This document shows positions 49,488 to 57,583 of a stretch of 64,000 bases of DNA, one piece after another. Below the pieces are notes generated by a model. The model searched no databases, was not told the DNA's origin, and saw only the letters and a list, made by a program, of their open reading frames with translations. Source of the DNA: Methanobrevibacter sp. Lineage in GTDB: Archaea > Methanobacteriota > Methanobacteria > Methanobacteriales > Methanobacteriaceae. The translations under genes and the position numbers were made by a program. Where the stretch lies: assembly GCA_017646885.1 (NCBI GenBank), contig JAGCLR010000316.1:109323-173322 (forward strand), given 5' to 3'. The first letter of the stretch is position 1; every line of letters begins with the position of its first letter.

Positions 49488-49513
49488 AAAAGGACCCTAA
49501 ATAGGATCCTTTT
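49488..49513 (-). terminator. terminator directly downstream of the opal tRNA
   Basis: Arms AAAGGACCCT (49489-49498) and AGGATCCTTT (49503-49512) pair with one mismatch around a short loop. On the minus strand a T-rich tract (TTTTATT) follows. It lies two bases after the tRNA 3' end, closing a one-gene unit. Confidence 0.75.
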
Positions 49514-49514
49514 G

Positions 49515-49586
49515 CGGCTTTGCCCCGATTCGAACAGAGATCAGGCGGTTTTGAAGACCGCTGTTTTACCGTTAAACTACAAAGCC
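49515..49586 (-). tRNA. opal suppressor tRNA, Trp-like (anticodon UCA)
   Basis: The minus strand folds into a full tRNA: acceptor GGCTTTG with CAAAGCC, D arm, anticodon stem GCGGT/ACCGC with loop CTTCAAA (anticodon TCA at 49554-49552), and T loop TTCGAAT. The base after the acceptor is G, as in tRNA-Trp, and the anticodon arm closely resembles bacterial tRNA-Trp with CCA changed to TCA. It should read UGA as Trp, which is what the genes require. No CCA is encoded. It has its own promoter (49647-49678) and terminator (49488-49513). Confidence 0.93.
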
Positions 49587-49646
49587 ATAAAATACTCGTC
49601 AAAATCATTAATTCTTAACGAGTATTATCATTCTCATTTTCTAATA

Positions 49647-49678
49647 CAAAGATATATACTTTTTTCCACATTTCCAAA
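49647..49678 (-). promoter_or_regulatory. Bacteroidota-type promoter of the opal tRNA
   Basis: On the minus strand TTTG (49678-49675) and TATCTTTG (49654-49647) are 20 bases apart, the host consensus. The predicted start is near 49640, about 55 bases before the tRNA. Confidence 0.85.
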
Positions 49679-49685
49679 TAAAATT

Positions 49686-50282
49686 TTATGGAATATATAA
49701 CACAGTTGGATTATTTTTATGTACATCTGGGACTGTTTCAAACTTATATCCATTTTTAAAATCCAACAAATTAAATGGCTCTGTAATTAAATGTACTCCA
49801 TTTTTTGTAGGAATTGTAGCGACAATTTTATCTCCAAACGGCATACAAGAATTTATTCTATTTGTTGCCAAAAGTATTTGATCTTCAATAGATTCATTAT
49901 CTTTTTTGTCAATATCAATAACCCAAGTCTTTGGCTTTTCACAATGTTGTCCACAAACAGTTTCCCATAAATGTGAAAAGTCTCTTACACCATTAAAGTA
50001 ATCTCGAACAATATCTTGAACCATATGTTTAGAAATTGTTTCGTTATTACGTTTAGTAAAGTGTATATATGCTCTAGCATTATAATATTCACATAAATGA
50101 ATAATTTCTTCCCGTTTATTATCAAATCCTTCTACTGAATAAATATAATACGTTTTTCTTACATATTGCGCCTTATCTAACTCTGGATTATCTTTTCGCC
50201 GAGAAATTAACTGAATAAAATAAAAATCTCCAGAATTTTCAAACTTCAAATAAGATCGAATTAAATCAAAATTATTTACCAT
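49686..50282 (-). CDS. hypothetical protein, possible primase/polymerase-like fold, 198 aa
   Basis: The protein has a KTWVIDIDKKDN stretch with a DxD-type pair, then VATIPTKNGVHLITEPF. This arrangement is seen in archaeo-eukaryotic primase-like proteins in other phages, where the acidic pair binds metal. The evidence is thin, so treat the fold as a guess. No TGA codon. Its stop lies just beside the opal tRNA promoter. Confidence 0.5.
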   Translation of the reverse strand: MVNNFDLIRSYLKFENSGDFYFIQLISRRKDNPELDKAQYVRKTYYIYSVEGFDNKREEIIHLCEYYNARAYIHFTKRNNETISKHMVQDIVRDYFNGVRDFSHLWETVCGQHCEKPKTWVIDIDKKDNESIEDQILLATNRINSCMPFGDKIVATIPTKNGVHLITEPFNLLDFKNGYKFETVPDVHKNNPTVLYIP

Positions 50283-50412
50283 TTTTTATCACATTTACAC
50301 TTTGACAAATAGCACAAACCATTATACTTAAACCCAACAAAAGACTAAACGCTGGGACGAATCTTGCTAAAAAACATAGCACAACCCAAATACTTAAAAT
50401 TCTAATTAGCAT
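50272..50412 (-). CDS. small membrane protein, 46 aa
   Basis: A hydrophobic 46-codon frame (ATG 50412 to TAA 50272-50274) with WVVLCFLARFVP and FSLLLGLSIMVCAI, probably one or two membrane passes. It overlaps both neighbours by about 10 bases. The function is unknown. Confidence 0.5.
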   Translation of the reverse strand: MLIRILSIWVVLCFLARFVPAFSLLLGLSIMVCAICQSVNVIKNGK

Positions 50413-50701
50413 CATCTACTTCAATTATTGGTACAAATACATCAAATTCAGTTTCGTCTTGAAAATGTGATATTGATTCCATAAAGGTAAATCCAAACTT
50501 ATATCGTTCATATTCAAACATTTCTCCATTCCAAACAGCTTTATTGCTATTTCGACAAGTTCCTAAATAAGTTTTACCTTTTATTAACTTATCTTTTGGA
50601 ATAGCCCCTCTTTCAAGAAATTCTTGTTCAACAACTTTTTGTTTTTCAGAATCTTTATACAATGGGTAAGATTTAAGGTTTTCTAATGTAAATTTTTCCA
50701 T
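50402..50701 (-). CDS. hypothetical protein, 99 aa
   Basis: A charged protein with a KGKTYLGTCRNSN segment of the type found in small SH3-like phage proteins of Bacteroides. It has one base between it and the upstream gene. The function is unknown. Confidence 0.58.
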   Translation of the reverse strand: MEKFTLENLKSYPLYKDSEKQKVVEQEFLERGAIPKDKLIKGKTYLGTCRNSNKAVWNGEMFEYERYKFGFTFMESISHFQDETEFDVFVPIIEVDDAN

Positions 50702-50702
50702 T

Positions 50703-50918
50703 TTATAAACTTTTTAATAATTCTTCTTTGGTGGAGAAAAGGTCTTGTTCATCAACATAAATTAAAAAGATTTTATTTTCAATTTCTTGTTCTTTTATTG
50801 CGTATTTTATACCTCCATTATATACAAATACACCAAATACTTCTCCTTCATGCCAATTCCCATCGTAACCTACCCAAAAGGCTTTATTTCCTATATTGTG
50901 TTTTGTTTCTATGGTCAT
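50703..50918 (-). CDS. hypothetical SH3-like protein, 71 aa
   Basis: A short protein with alternating strands (GNKAFWVGYDGNWHEGEVFGV) like small barrel domains of early phage proteins. The function is unknown. No TGA codon. Confidence 0.57.
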   Translation of the reverse strand: MTIETKHNIGNKAFWVGYDGNWHEGEVFGVFVYNGGIKYAIKEQEIENKIFLIYVDEQDLFSTKEELLKSL

Positions 50919-50925
50919 AGCTAAA

Positions 50926-51129
50926 TTATTTGCATTGTGTAAATTTTACAAACATACACTCTTCCATTCGAACCCCAGTTTCAATAAACTCAACATCTAA
51001 TCCTCGTTCACCAAAACCGATAATTTTTACAGGAGTTCCTGCTGGATATAAATGTTCATTTCAATCTCCCTTAGGTGTTAACCGTCATCTTATTGGTTCT
51101 GCTAAATAAATTATGTCACCTATTTTCAT
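50926..51129 (-). CDS. small SH3-like protein, 67 aa (two TGA codons)
   Basis: ATG 51129 to TAA 50926-50928, with TGA at PIRWRLTP and KGDWNEHL. The strand pattern (DIIYLAEPI ... GTPVKIIGFG ... LDVEFIETGVRM) suggests a small barrel like its neighbour. Hidden with the standard code. The ATG overlaps the TGA near the end of the upstream gene. Confidence 0.58.
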
Positions 51130-51461
51130 TTCTTCTCCTCCAGATAATCTTTGTTGAAATCCCCTTCCTTAATGTGTATCTCTATTTCATTAATAAGCCA
51201 CTCATAAGTAAAAATTTTGAGGTTTACACTACAAGCAAGGTATCGTTCTGTATACATTTCAATCAACCTGTGCAGAGACCAAGCGGGGAGCATATTCGCA
51301 TATCTCTCCCAATTCCCAAACTTCGAGAGCTGTTCAAATTCATTATTTCCATTGAGGAATAAGGCACAATCCGCAGTCTCCTTTTTGAGACCTAATGCAA
51401 GCAACCTCTCTGATTGCTCTTTGGTTGTACAGATTTGAGATTTAAATTCAAAGTTTTTCAT
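51120..51461 (-). CDS. Bacteroides-type early protein, 113 aa, TGA then TAG at the end
   Basis: The start FEFKSQICTTKEQSERLLAL is a pattern I know from proteins common in Bacteroides prophages and mobile elements, of unknown function. The frame meets TGA at 51126-51128, then one Lys codon and TAG 51120-51122, so with recoding it gains two residues. The first TGA overlaps the next ATG and may be an old stop from a standard-code ancestor. Confidence 0.6.
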
Positions 51462-51463
51462 AA

Positions 51464-51787
51464 CTATATTTCCTTTTTAAACCATATTTGACTTGATTCT
51501 ACCTCAAACCCCAATCGCATATACCATTGTCTTACAAAATCATCGTTATCGCTTCTTAATGACACTGCAGTGCAACCTTGTGATTTGGCGTGGTCTATAC
51601 AATACTGAATTAACTTTGTTGCAATACCTTTTTCCCTTTCTCCTTGTGCTACATATAAATCAGAGATAACCGCCAGATCTGGTTCATTATCGTATATGTG
51701 TATTCTGCAAGATGCAGTTTCGTTGTCTGCTATTATTGTTATAGCTATGTAGTCCGACCAATGGCATATTTGAGATTTAAATTCCAT
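51464..51787 (-). CDS. GNAT-family N-acetyltransferase
   Basis: The 107-residue protein has the GNAT acetyl-CoA loop GEREKGIATKLI and the following GCTAVSLRSDN strand, then WYMRLGFEVES. It starts MEFKSQIC, almost the same as its neighbour. It should acetylate an amine on a small molecule or protein; the target is unknown. No TGA codon. Confidence 0.85.
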   Translation of the reverse strand: MEFKSQICHWSDYIAITIIADNETASCRIHIYDNEPDLAVISDLYVAQGEREKGIATKLIQYCIDHAKSQGCTAVSLRSDNDDFVRQWYMRLGFEVESSQIWFKKEI

Positions 51788-51794
51788 AATATTG

Positions 51795-51986
51795 TTATTT
51801 TATCCATTTACATTCAATCCAAATACCGCACACTGGACATTGTATCTTGAAAGTCATAACAAAGCCACTTGAATAGGTTGTTTTAGGTACTAAATCAGCA
51901 TTACCGTATTCTAATACACTGTTACATCCTTGACAAGTAACCTGCTGTCTTGGAACAGGTTTTTCTTCTATAATTTTAATTGCCAT
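51795..51986 (-). CDS. zinc-ribbon-like protein, 63 aa
   Basis: Two Cys pairs, TCQGCNS near residue 18 and QCPVCGI near residue 49, make a zinc ribbon likely. It resembles small zinc proteins of Bacteroides phages. Role unknown. Confidence 0.65.
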   Translation of the reverse strand: MAIKIIEEKPVPRQQVTCQGCNSVLEYGNADLVPKTTYSSGFVMTFKIQCPVCGIWIECKWIK

Positions 51987-51988
51987 CG

Positions 51989-52216
51989 CTATTTCTTATT
52001 TAATACAATTTCCCATTCTTCAAAGTCAAATTGTTTTTCAAGTATTTTTGAAGCGTTTCGAGTTTGAATTCTTTCTTTCTCATTTGGATTAAAAATGCGC
52101 CTACACAAATTACACATAATAGGTTGAAGTACTTGAATTAGTTCTTCACTTGACATCTTTTTATATGTGATATTTAATGGTTTAGCGTGTTTAAGAAATT
52201 CTTGAAACGTTAACAT
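51989..52216 (-). CDS. hypothetical protein, 75 aa
   Basis: A basic helical protein with a single CNLCRR Cys pair. It is tightly packed between neighbours. The function is unknown. Confidence 0.57.
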   Translation of the reverse strand: MLTFQEFLKHAKPLNITYKKMSSEELIQVLQPIMCNLCRRIFNPNEKERIQTRNASKILEKQFDFEEWEIVLNKK

Positions 52217-52228
52217 AGTAATAATTAA

Positions 52229-52339
52229 TTAAACAAGTTCATCAAAATGTTCATCAATAATTTCCATTATTTCCGGTTCTATGTTAAATTGTTCTTCACT
52301 TAATTTTTTAGCAAACTCATATAACATAAAATCTTCCAT
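52229..52339 (-). CDS. small acidic protein, 36 aa
   Basis: A 36-codon frame (ATG 52339 to TAA 52229-52231), strongly acidic and helical (EFAKKLSEEQF, IMEIIDEHFDELV). It has the common AATTATG start context and fits exactly between neighbours. Possibly a small inhibitor-like early protein; that is speculation. Confidence 0.5.
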   Translation of the reverse strand: MEDFMLYEFAKKLSEEQFNIEPEIMEIIDEHFDELV

Positions 52340-52341
52340 AA

Positions 52342-52563
52342 TTATTTACTTCGCATACAAGTATTAGTACCAAAACCACCAATTGGACAATTATCACAAT
52401 ATGAACATAAACGAGGATATTCTACTGCACATTGAAAGTTAGACAGTTCTAAAACTTTTTTATTAAGTGCTTCTACACTATCAAGAAACAATTCTCTTAA
52501 TTTATCCAATTCCATTTTAGGAACCAAATTTTTATATTCTTCTTCTGTTAAAATGTACTGCAT
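52342..52563 (-). CDS. Cys-rich hypothetical protein, 73 aa
   Basis: The C-terminal half has CSYCDNCPIGGFGTNTC, suggesting metal binding; the first half is helical. Two bases separate it from each neighbour. The function is unknown. Confidence 0.58.
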   Translation of the reverse strand: MQYILTEEEYKNLVPKMELDKLRELFLDSVEALNKKVLELSNFQCAVEYPRLCSYCDNCPIGGFGTNTCMRSK

Positions 52564-52565
52564 AA

Positions 52566-52985
52566 CTAAAACATTAAATCTTCGAATTTTAATTCCATTT
52601 TTTCAGCTAGATCTTGTTTATGCTTCTCTAAAGACCTTGTAACAGATTCAATAAGATATTTAGTTGAATTAATACTTCTTCGTTTTAATTCTTCAAAATA
52701 CTCTTTAAAACCATAATCTAACCATTTTGTTTCGAAAATGAAATCAAAATCATTATCGTAGTTACAATATATTTTCTTTGGGAATTCTGTAAGATAATCC
52801 ATAAGTTCTATGCTTTCAATTTCTGTAGGATAATTACGAATGCGGTATCCTGTAACAGATTCGATTTTATCTAATTTCCTAATTACAGAAGTAAGAATTT
52901 TACATAATTCTTTTTCACACTTATAAGAAGCAGATTTAGAATCAGAATGCATTCCATTTAATAATTCTAATATTTCTTTCTTCAT
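52566..52985 (-). CDS. hypothetical protein, 139 aa
   Basis: A helical, charged protein with no recognised motif. No TGA codon. Part of the early small-gene operon. Confidence 0.6.
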   Translation of the reverse strand: MKKEILELLNGMHSDSKSASYKCEKELCKILTSVIRKLDKIESVTGYRIRNYPTEIESIELMDYLTEFPKKIYCNYDNDFDFIFETKWLDYGFKEYFEELKRRSINSTKYLIESVTRSLEKHKQDLAEKMELKFEDLMF

Positions 52986-52987
52986 AA

Positions 52988-53230
52988 CTACTTAAAACGT
53001 TTGCGTAATTCGTTAATACTCTCCTCCGCTTGCTCTGCATCATAATCCCGATCTTCATTATTAGGGTCGGCACATAAGATATGATATATAGCATTTGAAA
53101 TTTCTCTATAACCTTTTGCCATCCTAAACGTTTGAGTTATTGAATCTGCATCAAGTCCAAATGAATAATTTTTTTGACTATCTATTACTTCCAAAAGATT
53201 ATTTAATAAATCTCTTTGTATTTGTGTCAT
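52988..53230 (-). CDS. hypothetical protein, 80 aa
   Basis: A helical protein with an acidic C-terminal part (DAEQAEESINELRKRFK). The stop is TAG. Unrecognised. Confidence 0.58.
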   Translation of the reverse strand: MTQIQRDLLNNLLEVIDSQKNYSFGLDADSITQTFRMAKGYREISNAIYHILCADPNNEDRDYDAEQAEESINELRKRFK

Positions 53231-53232
53231 AG

Positions 53233-53433
53233 TTAAATCAATTTTATCTCCACCTGTTGCGGAGAGTTTTCAAAGGTTACCTCTGGGTATGGTGTTACTT
53301 CTCCGAAGGTGGGCCATTGAACAGAATCTAAAACAATATACGAATCACCATACCACGCTTCTCCGATTTTTACAGGTTTATTAAACCAAAGTACCAAAGT
53401 GCCGCATTTGTTTCTTGATATCCACAGTTTCAT
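53233..53433 (-). CDS. hypothetical protein, 66 aa
   Basis: Begins MKLWISRNKCGTLVLWFNKP and has a strand-rich body. Proteins with this start occur in Bacteroides prophages, of unknown function. TGG used for all Trp. Confidence 0.58.
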   Translation of the reverse strand: MKLWISRNKCGTLVLWFNKPVKIGEAWYGDSYIVLDSVQWPTFGEVTPYPEVTFENSPQQVEIKLI

Positions 53434-53435
53434 AA

Positions 53436-53537
53436 TTAATTATATACTAAAGAACATAAAAAATAATATATTTTTTCACTTATCGGAGCATTATGATTAT
53501 TTATATATTCTCCTAAGATTCTAATAAAATCTTTCAT
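53436..53537 (-). CDS. small protein, 33 aa
   Basis: A 33-codon frame (ATG 53537 to TAA 53436-53438) between two genes with two-base gaps: MKDFIRILGEY followed by an aromatic tail. Start context AATTATG. Too short to classify. Confidence 0.45.
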   Translation of the reverse strand: MKDFIRILGEYINNHNAPISEKIYYFLCSLVYN

Positions 53538-53539
53538 AA

Positions 53540-54619
53540 TTACTCCCAAGTTTTAAAGTAACTATCACAATTATTAGTTGTGCCTAATAGGTGTTCGTTA
53601 CCTTCATAGGGGATACATTGTTTTGTTATCGTACCTATACATCGAAATTGATAAAGTTTATCTTTTCCAAGATAATGCGAATAAATATTAGCATACCAAC
53701 ACACTTTATCACTGTCTCTAATCAGCACCTTATCAAATGGCTTCAAAGTAGTGATGTCAAATTTATTGGGAACTAATTCATAATCTTTTTCAAGCATAAA
53801 ACTAATAAAACAAACACCTTCACCTTTAGGATAATCAATGTAATAACCTTTATCAACTACTTTTACAACTGTTCCTGATCTATGAGCGAATATGTGTTTT
53901 ACTCTATCTCCCACCTTAAACTTTGGAGCAGCTTGTACCAATTCATAATCATCTTGTTCAGAAACAAGTAACACACCAATGTCTTCACTACCATTAGGTA
54001 ATTTTAGTCCATAGTATTCAGAACTAACACTAGCAACAATCCATGAATTGCTTATAGAATTTCGTTTAACAATCTGGTCACCTACCTTAAACCTTGGCAA
54101 CTTCTCTAAAGTCTTGGTTTCAGCATTCCAACGATAGTCGTTGTCCTTAATTGCTTTGAAGAGCTTCTCTTTTTCTTTTTCTGTAGCAAAACGAGGCTGG
54201 TATGGTCTGTCGGCCAAATAACATATTTCAAATTTATATTCATTTGTTTCAGTAACAAAACAATAAGAATAAATTTTACTTCCATTTATTTCTTTTAATA
54301 TAAATATATATTGAAATTGTTCATCAGTATTTCCATCATCATTACAATCAATATATAATATATCCCCTTCCTTAAAAGGACGTTGAAACCCCTCCCAAGT
54401 AGTTTTGCCTTTTGGAAAGATTACACATTTTGCATTTTGATTAGTAAGATATGTACCATCGTGATGAAAATAAATAGTATTGTAAACATTATCCTTACTA
54501 AAACATTTAATCATATGTGGAGTCACTTCATCCAAATATACATTGTCACATATTGTACAATCCAACTCCATTCCAGTTGGACAATCTCGTAACAATTCTG
54601 CTATGTTTAGTTTTTTCAT
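53540..54619 (-). CDS. early protein with several SH3/KOW-like modules, 359 aa
   Basis: The start MKKLNIAELLRDCPTGMELDC is a hallmark of a protein group found in many Bacteroides genomes and phages. The body has repeated barrel-like modules (FKVGDQIVKR, FKVGDRVKHI, LKPFDKVLIRD) spaced about 50 residues apart, which suggests binding to nucleic acid or protein. It has no TGA codon. The function is unknown. Confidence 0.62.
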   Translation of the reverse strand: MKKLNIAELLRDCPTGMELDCTICDNVYLDEVTPHMIKCFSKDNVYNTIYFHHDGTYLTNQNAKCVIFPKGKTTWEGFQRPFKEGDILYIDCNDDGNTDEQFQYIFILKEINGSKIYSYCFVTETNEYKFEICYLADRPYQPRFATEKEKEKLFKAIKDNDYRWNAETKTLEKLPRFKVGDQIVKRNSISNSWIVASVSSEYYGLKLPNGSEDIGVLLVSEQDDYELVQAAPKFKVGDRVKHIFAHRSGTVVKVVDKGYYIDYPKGEGVCFISFMLEKDYELVPNKFDITTLKPFDKVLIRDSDKVCWYANIYSHYLGKDKLYQFRCIGTITKQCIPYEGNEHLLGTTNNCDSYFKTWE

Positions 54620-54629
54620 AACTTATAAA

Positions 54630-54788
54630 TTAATAACGAAACCATTCATCATCTTTATTGTCTTTTAAAGTAATATGATAAGATATTTCAGTATATTCTT
54701 TTTTACGAGAATCAATAATCGCACTAATTAAAGCTACAATAGGAACCATTATCATAGAACTTTGAAGTATCCAATAAAAATTTTCCAT
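54630..54788 (-). CDS. small single-pass membrane protein, 52 aa
   Basis: ATG 54788 to TAA 54630-54632. Residues 5-25 (YWILQSSMIMVPIVALISAII) are a membrane helix; the rest is charged and soluble. Start context AATTATG. Function unknown. Confidence 0.52.
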   Translation of the reverse strand: MENFYWILQSSMIMVPIVALISAIIDSRKKEYTEISYHITLKDNKDDEWFRY

Positions 54789-54790
54789 AA

Positions 54791-54982
54791 TTATTTATGT
54801 TTTTTATTATACCAATCAATAGATTCTTGAGGTTCAATAGCATTAGCATAATATTTTAAATTATTAATCAACCCTAACAATTTTATTTTGTCATTATCAT
54901 TTTTAAGATTTGTACTTAACTCATTTATCTGCTTGAGTGTATTCTGATAATTATTTTTAAAATCATTGTTTCTTCTAAACAT
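54791..54982 (-). CDS. hypothetical protein, 63 aa
   Basis: Asn- and Lys-rich helical protein with no recognised motif, ending IDWYNKKHK. Confidence 0.55.
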   Translation of the reverse strand: MFRRNNDFKNNYQNTLKQINELSTNLKNDNDKIKLLGLINNLKYYANAIEPQESIDWYNKKHK

Positions 54983-54986
54983 AATC

Positions 54987-55358
54987 CTAATAAATGTTTA
55001 ACCCAGTTGCATCAATTGCTAATCCCATTGGGATAAGTCCTCTATAATCGAAATGATTTTTGTTTAACCAATCATAAGTTTCGGACGTTTGAGAACAATG
55101 GTATTTCGTAAGAACAACAAGTGTTTTACTATATTCAATTCCTTGATCCAAAGTCATACTTGAAAGAGGTAGGAGATAAGGTTTAATGTTTTCTATTTCT
55201 ATTTGAGTACCTTCAAAATCCTTAACAAATCCATCAATATCAATACTTTCTATTGCTGATGTATAACCACCATATTCATCTGGTATTTGTGCGTAAACTT
55301 TATATGGCAACCTCCCACAAAGGTCCTTGAATAAAAGTTCTATTTGTTCTTTTGTCAT
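54987..55358 (-). CDS. paralogue A of the GLAIDATGLNIY family, 123 aa
   Basis: Starts MTKEQIELLFKDLCGRLPY, has YLLPLSSMT in the middle, and ends FDYRGLIPMGLAIDATGLNIY at the very C-terminus. Two more genes in this operon share the same start pattern, the LFP(M/L)SSMT core and the tail. Such proteins occur widely in Bacteroides phages; the function is unknown. Confidence 0.65.
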   Translation of the reverse strand: MTKEQIELLFKDLCGRLPYKVYAQIPDEYGGYTSAIESIDIDGFVKDFEGTQIEIENIKPYLLPLSSMTLDQGIEYSKTLVVLTKYHCSQTSETYDWLNKNHFDYRGLIPMGLAIDATGLNIY

Positions 55359-55375
55359 ATTTTACTATAAATTTA

Positions 55376-55786
55376 TTATAAATTATATTTATTTCTAACA
55401 TAACTTAACAAAATGTTTAAATCATCTTGTTTCATATCTTCAATAAAACTTTCAAAAGAGTTTATTACTTTTAACACCTTTCGTCTATCATCGGAATTTA
55501 CCACAATATCAGTTACCTCTTCTACTGCATCATTAACGGCATCATAAGCAGAACAACCATAATCAATATCAACAAAATCATAGGTTTCGTAGCCATAGTT
55601 CTTACCTTTGATAGTCATACTAACAATAGATAATGGAATTTCTAATTTATTATCCCATACATAATATTGCACATTAAAAGTAGTGCTATTATATATCAAT
55701 AATAATTCTGAATCTCCCAATATATCAATATCAATTCCAAGACTATCACATCTATTTTTTAATTTATCCAAAAATTCTTTTTCCAT
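55376..55786 (-). CDS. hypothetical protein, 136 aa
   Basis: An acidic protein with strand-rich first half and helical end. Unrecognised. It sits between two paralogues of the LNIY family. Confidence 0.57.
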   Translation of the reverse strand: MEKEFLDKLKNRCDSLGIDIDILGDSELLLIYNSTTFNVQYYVWDNKLEIPLSIVSMTIKGKNYGYETYDFVDIDYGCSAYDAVNDAVEEVTDIVVNSDDRRKVLKVINSFESFIEDMKQDDLNILLSYVRNKYNL

Positions 55787-55790
55787 AATA

Positions 55791-56183
55791 TTAATAAATG
55801 TTTAGTCCAGTGGCATCGATTGCAAGTCCTTTTTCAATCAAATTTCTGTAATCAAGGTGCCATTCGTTATATCTATCAATTAAATGATGACAGTACGCTG
55901 GACCCATATCTTGTATAGCTTTGCATATAATTTTCTGTTCCTTAGTCATACTTGACATTGGAAATAAATATGGTTTAAATAATACTACATCATCGTAATA
56001 ACAATCAGTATAGAAGTTAGTAGCTGCTATATAATCATATACATCATTTCCTTTATATAAAGAAAACACTAACATGTCATGTAATTTACCATTGATTCCA
56101 CAACGAGTATCTTGTACTTGAACTCCGTATGGAAGTCTAGTACATAAATCCTTGATTAAAAGTGATTTTTCTTCTTGTGTCAT
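55791..56183 (-). CDS. paralogue B of the GLAIDATGLNIY family, 130 aa
   Basis: Starts MTQEEKSLLIKDLCTRLPYGV, contains PYLFPMSSMT, and ends LDYRNLIEKGLAIDATGLNIY. It clearly shares origin with the genes at 54987 and 57915. Each copy has a different middle, suggesting diversification of a binding surface. Confidence 0.65.
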   Translation of the reverse strand: MTQEEKSLLIKDLCTRLPYGVQVQDTRCGINGKLHDMLVFSLYKGNDVYDYIAATNFYTDCYYDDVVLFKPYLFPMSSMTKEQKIICKAIQDMGPAYCHHLIDRYNEWHLDYRNLIEKGLAIDATGLNIY

Positions 56184-56185
56184 AA

Positions 56186-56338
56186 TTAGAACGGTTTTAT
56201 TTTAATACATATATCATTATCAAGGAATATCCAATCTACTTCATAGATATTTTCTTTATCATCATATATATGCAAGCTACTATTATCAATAGCTTTATTT
56301 AAAAGCGATATTAATAGTTGTTTATCTTCTGGTGTCAT
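56186..56338 (-). CDS. hypothetical protein, 50 aa
   Basis: ATG 56338 to TAA 56186-56188; acidic, starts MTPEDKQLLISLLNKAI like the N-terminus of its neighbours. It may be a reduced relative of that family, lacking the tail. Confidence 0.5.
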   Translation of the reverse strand: MTPEDKQLLISLLNKAIDNSSLHIYDDKENIYEVDWIFLDNDICIKIKPF

Positions 56339-56342
56339 GATA

Positions 56343-56474
56343 CTATTCGTTTTCTTCATTACTATAATGACAAATTACTTCGTCATGAGCCAATTCAAAA
56401 CATCCACATTCTATACAATCGTTTTTGTCTACTGGACAATTTGATGGGACTATTTTGTCTATATCAATTCTCAT
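56343..56474 (-). CDS. small Cys-rich protein, 43 aa
   Basis: ATG 56474 (inside the upstream stop, TAATG) to TAG 56343-56345. Cysteines NCPVDKNDCIECGC form a likely metal site. Function unknown. Confidence 0.52.
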   Translation of the reverse strand: MRIDIDKIVPSNCPVDKNDCIECGCFELAHDEVICHYSNEENE

Positions 56475-57583
56475 TACAACAATTCTTTACATTGTTCAAT
56501 CTGTTCCTTAAAATTCTCATAGAAAGCATCTCGCATCTCTTCGGTTGGGAAAGCAAGAATCGCATTTCTATGTGATGTGGCTCTTTTTACAATTTCTCCA
56601 TTAAATGCGTGAATTGTAAAATAAGTGTTATCTACGAGTGTTTTATATTCAGGCTTCCAAGGTTTTCCCAACCCCATCTCTTCTCCTGCTATCTTCCAAT
56701 AGGCGTTTCTAGCATTGATAAGTCTAGTAAATTCTCCTATAATTCTAAGTGGAATTCTATCTTCAGCACTATTTATTAGACTACATTCCTCATAAGTTTT
56801 TGGATACTTTGATTTAGGAGTTAAAAACTCTCTCATTCTCTTTGCAACATCCTGTGGTGTATGTCCATCCCATTTGTTTGCTTTTTCTTTTTCTGGAATA
56901 TTAAATAAGTCCCAATCTTTCATTGGATAATGGTTTGATATTTGTCCAGTAGGCAATTCTGCCATTACTATAAACCATCCACCACCAAAGCAATCTTCTC
57001 CATCAGAATGTTTTTTAGACTTATGAACATCATAATTTACGACCCAATCACCCGTCTTTTCAACATGAACAACTAAACCATTGAAAAAAGCTGCATTATA
57101 TAATGCACGATATTCGTATAGTTCATTAAACGTGTGATAGCCGTCAGATACTTCACCCATATCTGGTTTATTTTTAGGTTTATGTGGTTTTAATTGTGAC
57201 TCGTAATAATATCCACCATCAACAATAAATGACACGTAATATCTAAATGACTTTTTATCTTCATCATATTCAATATCATCTGTAATACAACCATAGAGAT
57301 TATCATTCGTATCTACTATATCATTTGGTTTGAATTTAGCGGCAACCCCTTCAATCATTTCATCAGTCCACCCATTTGCTGCATTATCTTCTTCAATTTC
57401 ATAATACTCATCTTTACAATTGACATTTGAAATTGTGACAATTTTATTACAAAATTCAGCCATATAACACATAAAAGGCATTACTCCACAATCTATATCC
57501 CCAAATTCACTTGTTTTATTCTTATTGTACCAATCAAGACTCTTGATTCGTACTTTATCACCTATTTTATATTTTAAAGCCAT
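56474..57583 (-). CDS. phage early protein with WDGHTPQDV motif, 369 aa
   Basis: The middle contains GYHTFNELYEYR, SKKHSDGEDCFGGGWFIV and KWDGHTPQDV, a combination seen in a widespread phage protein group of unknown function. The N-terminal part has SH3-like strands (YKIGDKVRIKSL) and the C-terminus a segment (ARNAYWKIAGEE) also used in other Bacteroides phage proteins. It looks like a fusion of modules. No TGA codon. Confidence 0.62.
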   Translation of the reverse strand: MALKYKIGDKVRIKSLDWYNKNKTSEFGDIDCGVMPFMCYMAEFCNKIVTISNVNCKDEYYEIEEDNAANGWTDEMIEGVAAKFKPNDIVDTNDNLYGCITDDIEYDEDKKSFRYYVSFIVDGGYYYESQLKPHKPKNKPDMGEVSDGYHTFNELYEYRALYNAAFFNGLVVHVEKTGDWVVNYDVHKSKKHSDGEDCFGGGWFIVMAELPTGQISNHYPMKDWDLFNIPEKEKANKWDGHTPQDVAKRMREFLTPKSKYPKTYEECSLINSAEDRIPLRIIGEFTRLINARNAYWKIAGEEMGLGKPWKPEYKTLVDNTYFTIHAFNGEIVKRATSHRNAILAFPTEEMRDAFYENFKEQIEQCKELL

